A stretch of 64,000 bases of DNA from an uncultured Clostridia bacterium. GTDB taxonomy: Bacteria; Bacillota; Clostridia; Christensenellales; UBA1242. Position numbers and translations under genes: made by a program. The DNA is taken from positions 186,001-250,000 of the forward strand of contig CANQOO010000001.1 in assembly GCA_947625515.1 (NCBI GenBank), in the 5' to 3' direction. Of this stretch, positions 61,801 through 64,000 are shown in pieces (position 1 is the stretch's first letter; each line of letters starts with the position of its first letter). A model generated the notes under the pieces. That model saw only the letters and a program-made list of their open reading frames with translations. It searched no databases and was not told where the DNA came from.

Positions 61801-62401
61801 TGTGCAGTTCGCCGTGCAGGACGGTGGCAGTGTTTTGCTTTCCGGACAGCCGGTGCAGGGCAATGTGGGCGTTCAAAATGGCGGCACGCTGGAATTTGAC
61901 GTTCGGGTGGATGTCGGCTTCGAGCTTAGGCGGGTGCTTGTGGACGGGGAAATTATGGAAGGAATCACGCCGACGCATTTCCGCATTTCCAACATAAGAA
62001 AAGACACGCAAGTTATTGTGCTGTTCAATGAAATCTTTCACAATGTGACAGTTTCCAGTGGAAAGGGCGGAAGCATCTCCACAAGCGGCGGACTGGAGGA
62101 CAAAATCTCCTATGCGGAAAAAAGAGAATATCACATCTCCGCCAGTGACGGATATGTCATTGACTCTGTGACCGTCAACGGCGAAAAGGTGGATGTTGTC
62201 AACGGCAACTTTGTTGTGCAAAATCAACTTCAAGACTGCGACATTGTTGTTTCGTTTAAAAAAGCAGGCTCATCCTTGTTTGAAAGCAGTTCGGTTTGGA
62301 TGGTGTATTTCTTCATTTTCATCGCACTTCTGTTTATCTTCATCCTTGCCAAAATAATTTTGGCGGTGATAAGAAAAAATAAGAAAAAAGACTTGTCCTG
62401 A
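58826..62401 (+). CDS. Large secreted, membrane-anchored subtilase with leucine-rich repeats
   Basis: The 1191-residue protein has a signal peptide (to about residue 32, NIASAEE) and a pro-region. An S8 subtilase domain follows, with Asp in AVIDSGIF near 237, His in NGHGTHVSG near 276 and Ser in SGTSMAAPH near 454. From about 635 to 760 it has BspA-type leucine-rich repeats (IGPYAFSNSPVEVIYLPQSL, VGSYAFAYCSKLTTLDL). Ig-like and InlB-B-like repeats follow (ASDGYVIDSVTVNGEKVD). A C-terminal membrane helix (VYFFIFIALLFIFILAKIIL) and RKNKKK end it; there is no LPXTG. The ATG at 58826 has no ribosome-binding site. It is probably a cell-bound protease facing the medium. Confidence 0.92.
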   Translation: MKLFGKGLKWIFSCTLMCATLLLFFPCNIASAEEATQDFDAFQAAIVDMVTNFENEDVLLDDEEYVVEDGKVLVSENAIQKYDLKKADAQVQATAGSVAGQIVPQRFFAVENLKEKNGQVVAGTRINRLIVNCPWDVDTFGAVAVAQFNDWHILQYESHQQAQAAYEHLSNSNIDVCFDFEVTASDFEVDEQSFVATSQAVSTHNSWGEEFVGYDSFSSTTLMMHSQSALPQIVVAVIDSGIFADHPMFAGRILTSRAKNFSDEKKATSYEYEDLNGHGTHVSGTICEFTQSNVKILPLKVLNSEGKGQGASIIAALEYATTLKAAGVNIVVANMSLGIELAQSQVATGYAALTLAVRQANNKNIISVVSAGNESQNTIYCTPASVSEAFTVSALRRVANSSNGYDVQFDSSYSNFGTHVDFSAPGTYIKSAAWQDEKDPSGNVIRKIPGYIQMSGTSMAAPHVAAAVALVLSNPFYSNLTPDQVHALLVENAVDLGENGKDDLYGYGCINIAGIGCRQEGEVTFSESEKNHSTDFMLSLQFGSNANIYYTFEEAAFVDSSNGTLYTGPIQMSQTVRVFAMGYRKDVANKTLIKSKLSSASYYFDNMDYVDNFKFTKVGDDSYEISRYYGTELTTLQIPATYNGGKIVSIGPYAFSNSPVEVIYLPQSLQTIGQSAFSGDTALREVHCNSDEIEIGGYAFSRCQNLSIFDVQNVTKVGSYAFAYCSKLTTLDLMNATQIDSQALTGSGIKELYLGDKVSIGQQSGLALNCVHGFAGAAALSDAERLAAEFGGEFEDLTLKITENLNATVIVHSGESASFGMNYSGWNVSYNILLNGSYYTGSHVVVQTIGDGLNKWMMMRVSGGLNSGTNTFQVKLSDGFGNSITSRVMQIVVVQDEQSTFAINRIGSNFTLSVTDANGQVVTDSQYFFKSGTYLLEVRPEDGYMLQDVVVSEGSSVFPVLEQREDYAKIALSGVTQDVQVVVIVNQKSTLSVQFAVQDGGSVLLSGQPVQGNVGVQNGGTLEFDVRVDVGFELRRVLVDGEIMEGITPTHFRISNIRKDTQVIVLFNEIFHNVTVSSGKGGSISTSGGLEDKISYAEKREYHISASDGYVIDSVTVNGEKVDVVNGNFVVQNQLQDCDIVVSFKKAGSSLFESSSVWMVYFFIFIALLFIFILAKIILAVIRKNKKKDLS

Positions 62402-62409
62402 AACTCTCT

Positions 62410-62435
62410 TTGAGACATCTGACAGGTCTTTTTTT
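62410..62435 (+). terminator. Probable terminator after surface subtilase
   Basis: GAGAC and GTCTT pair around a nine-base loop and are followed by a T-run, ten bases after the stop codon. The stem is short. Confidence 0.5.
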
Positions 62436-62602
62436 CAAATAATATTTTTCTTAAATGTTTTAATGTTTTCTTAGATGTTTTTATGCTAATTTGATTGGCT
62501 TCTGCTTTTAAATTTTTTTGTTTAGGTGTAACCTATTCTTGATAATTTTCCTTGTCCTCGAAATTTTTGTGTCATTTTTCAATTTTTAAGGTTGTGCCTT
62601 TG

Positions 62603-62631
62603 AAAAAAATCTCTTAATAAGAGACTTTTTG
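62603..62631. terminator. Terminator downstream of the Cys-rich protein gene
   Basis: AAATCTCTT and AAGAGACTTT pair around a three-base loop with A and T flanks. It serves the minus-strand gene ending at 62646 and could also act on the plus strand. Confidence 0.75.
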
Positions 62632-62645
62632 TTTTAAGAGCGTTC

Positions 62646-64000
62646 TCAATGTGCCACAACGGGTGGGTTGAAATCGTCTTCCTCCGCACGTGGCTTGAAA
62701 GCGGCGACAAAGGGCTTTTTGTTACACTTCCCTTCTGTCTTGCATGCTGAAAGCAAGGCGTTTGAATCGTCACAATGTTCACACTTTTTCAAAGGCTCCT
62801 TGCATTTTTCTGTGCCTTCAAAACTTTCATCAGTGCTGCAATCTTCGCAGTTTTTTTTATCCTCGCAATCTTGGCAGTTTTCAGGGCTTCCCTGCTCTTC
62901 TGCTGAGCTGCAATCTTCGCAGTTTTCTTCATCCTTGCAATCTTGGCTGTCTTCGCATTTTTCTATGTCGTCTGAGCTGGCATCTTTGCAATTTTCACAA
63001 TTTTCTTCATTCTCGCATTCAGGGCATTCGGTGTTCTTGTTCTCTTCTTCATTTTTATCGTCGATGAGGGTTGTGTTAACTTTCGTCAGTGGCTTCTGGG
63101 AGTTTTGCACCACAGGCTTCGCTATAAGACGGCTGCCGGGACGATATGTGTCAATGTTCCGCACAAGCGGGGCATATGTGTCGGTGTTTCGATTTGGGTT
63201 GAATCGCGAAAAATTGATGTTGTTGCCATTCATGCCGCCATAAGCATAAGGCGTTCCGCCATAGCCGTAGCCATACATGCCGTTGCCGGCGATGCCATAA
63301 GGGGCGTTCCCGCCGAAAATCGGCCCTGCACCATAGCCATATCCTCCCATTGTGCCATATCCGCCAGCTGTGCCGGCACCGTAGCCGCCCATGCCATAGC
63401 CGTAGCCGCCCATGCCGCCATACATGCCATAATATGGGGCGTAGCCGCCATATGGCAGGTTCATGCGATTGAGATTGTTGGAGTCATACTTGAAGTATGG
63501 ATTGTTTGCAGAGACGCCCGTCTGTGTCCCGGCGTTCTGCAAAATTGGAGAAGCAATTTGCGAGCCGCCATTTTGCAAAATGCCCTGCGTGTCATCATTT
63601 TGCAAGTTTTGTGATGCTCCGCCGCTTTGTGTGCTGTTTTGTGTGTCATTTTGTGAAGTTTTGTTTTGGGATGTGATATCCGTGTTGTCACCATCTTCAT
63701 GGATGTTTTGATTGTAATTCTCTCCGCCTGGCTCGCTGCCCACCTGTCCAGGCTGTTGCGATGCGTCTTCTTGCGGGAATTCTTGCGAAATGTTGAGATA
63801 ATTCTCAATTTGATTCAACGTCAGGAGAATGTTCTCATAAAACGACGAGCGGGCATTTGAGTTGCAGGCGAGGCGATTGAGTTTCGCGTTGATTTTGTCT
63901 GAATTTTTGTCCACATTTTTTTTCAGAGAAGAAATGTGCTTGACCGTGCTTGACATCTCGTTTTGTGTGTATGCCACCGAATTGGTGTATTTTTCAAGGC
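62646..64000 (-). CDS. Low-complexity protein with coiled coil, Gly/Tyr-rich and Cys-pair-rich regions, 5' end cut by window
   Basis: The frame is open to the right edge (LEKYTNSVAYTQNEM), so the ORF-track GTG at 63977 is not the true start. At least 451 residues are visible. First comes a coiled coil (VKHISSLKKNVDKNSDKINA). An Asn/Gln-rich stretch with repeated QNDTQ and LQNGGSQ follows. A Gly/Tyr-rich centre (GGMGGYGYGMGGYGAGTAGG) resembles spore-coat or silk-like sequence. The C-terminal region is acidic and holds about 17 cysteines in CxxC repeats (CPEC, CENC, CEDC, CQDC, CEHC). It has no membrane segment in the visible part. It could be a structural or metal-binding protein; family not recognised. 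Confidence 0.75.
   Translation of the reverse strand, partial: LEKYTNSVAYTQNEMSSTVKHISSLKKNVDKNSDKINAKLNRLACNSNARSSFYENILLTLNQIENYLNISQEFPQEDASQQPGQVGSEPGGENYNQNIHEDGDNTDITSQNKTSQNDTQNSTQSGGASQNLQNDDTQGILQNGGSQIASPILQNAGTQTGVSANNPYFKYDSNNLNRMNLPYGGYAPYYGMYGGMGGYGYGMGGYGAGTAGGYGTMGGYGYGAGPIFGGNAPYGIAGNGMYGYGYGGTPYAYGGMNGNNINFSRFNPNRNTDTYAPLVRNIDTYRPGSRLIAKPVVQNSQKPLTKVNTTLIDDKNEEENKNTECPECENEENCENCKDASSDDIEKCEDSQDCKDEENCEDCSSAEEQGSPENCQDCEDKKNCEDCSTDESFEGTEKCKEPLKKCEHCDDSNALLSACKTEGKCNKKPFVAAFKPRAEEDDFNPPVVAH

Overview
The window looks like chromosomal core sequence from a Gram-positive, moderately AT-rich bacterium of the Bacillota, most likely an uncultured Clostridia-type lineage. The evidence is the mcsB-clpC stress locus, long-form HPF, RNase J, separate secD and secF, a DUF4364 regulator, sporulation-type polysaccharide deacetylases, an FtsK/SpoIIIE translocase, the pgsA-cinA-recA order, AGGAGG-type ribosome-binding sites and consensus TTGACA-17-TATAAT promoters. 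I saw no insertion sequence, phage, rRNA or CRISPR array. Species cannot be fixed from the sequence alone.

Layout: 1-2.4 kb secD (5' cut) and secF. 2.6-11.5 kb a sigma-like orphan, a degenerate amidohydrolase, tex, a 48-residue McsA-like zinc finger, mcsB, clpC and hpf. 11.7-17.7 kb a lipoprotein, an orphan ABC ATPase, two low-complexity proteins, an intracellular-type subtilase, a PdaB-like deacetylase and a tandem-OB single-strand DNA-binding protein. 18-27 kb gpmI, a DUF378 protein, greA with a structured leader, a membrane protein, RNase J, an O-methyltransferase, PAP2, tsaE, tsaB and an acidic zinc-ribbon protein. 27.3-31.2 kb a 1300-residue surface protein. 31.3-32.6 kb two half-size TauE/SafE permeases.

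32.9-38.4 kb holds a ferredoxin, a Ppx/GppA-like protein without its catalytic motifs, a membrane HtrA-like protein without its catalytic serine, an MreB-like actin, MinD and a MinE-like protein. I regard this as the best candidate for an undescribed cell-envelope or cell-polarity module. 38.5-45 kb has DegV, a two-gene ABC exporter, an unknown protein with DUF4364, and a deacetylase. 45.5-52.9 kb is ftsK-rimO-pgsA-cinA-like-recA. 53.1-58.5 kb has an orphan lipoprotein solute-binding protein, a small unknown protein, an archaeal-type valS, PAP2 and tRNA-Leu. 58.8-62.4 kb is a large surface subtilase with leucine-rich repeats. The right edge cuts a Gly/Tyr-rich, Cys-pair-rich protein.

Two themes recur. 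First, several proteins keep a known fold but have lost catalytic residues (amidohydrolase, Ppx, HtrA, CinA, ABC ATPase). Second, short degenerate tandem repeats sit right at or across stop codons, and in most cases the last codons of the gene appear to be one of the repeat copies. This second pattern is seen after secF, the 12.3 kb lipoprotein, the orphan ABC gene, the second TauE half, minD, the 44.4 kb deacetylase and ftsK.
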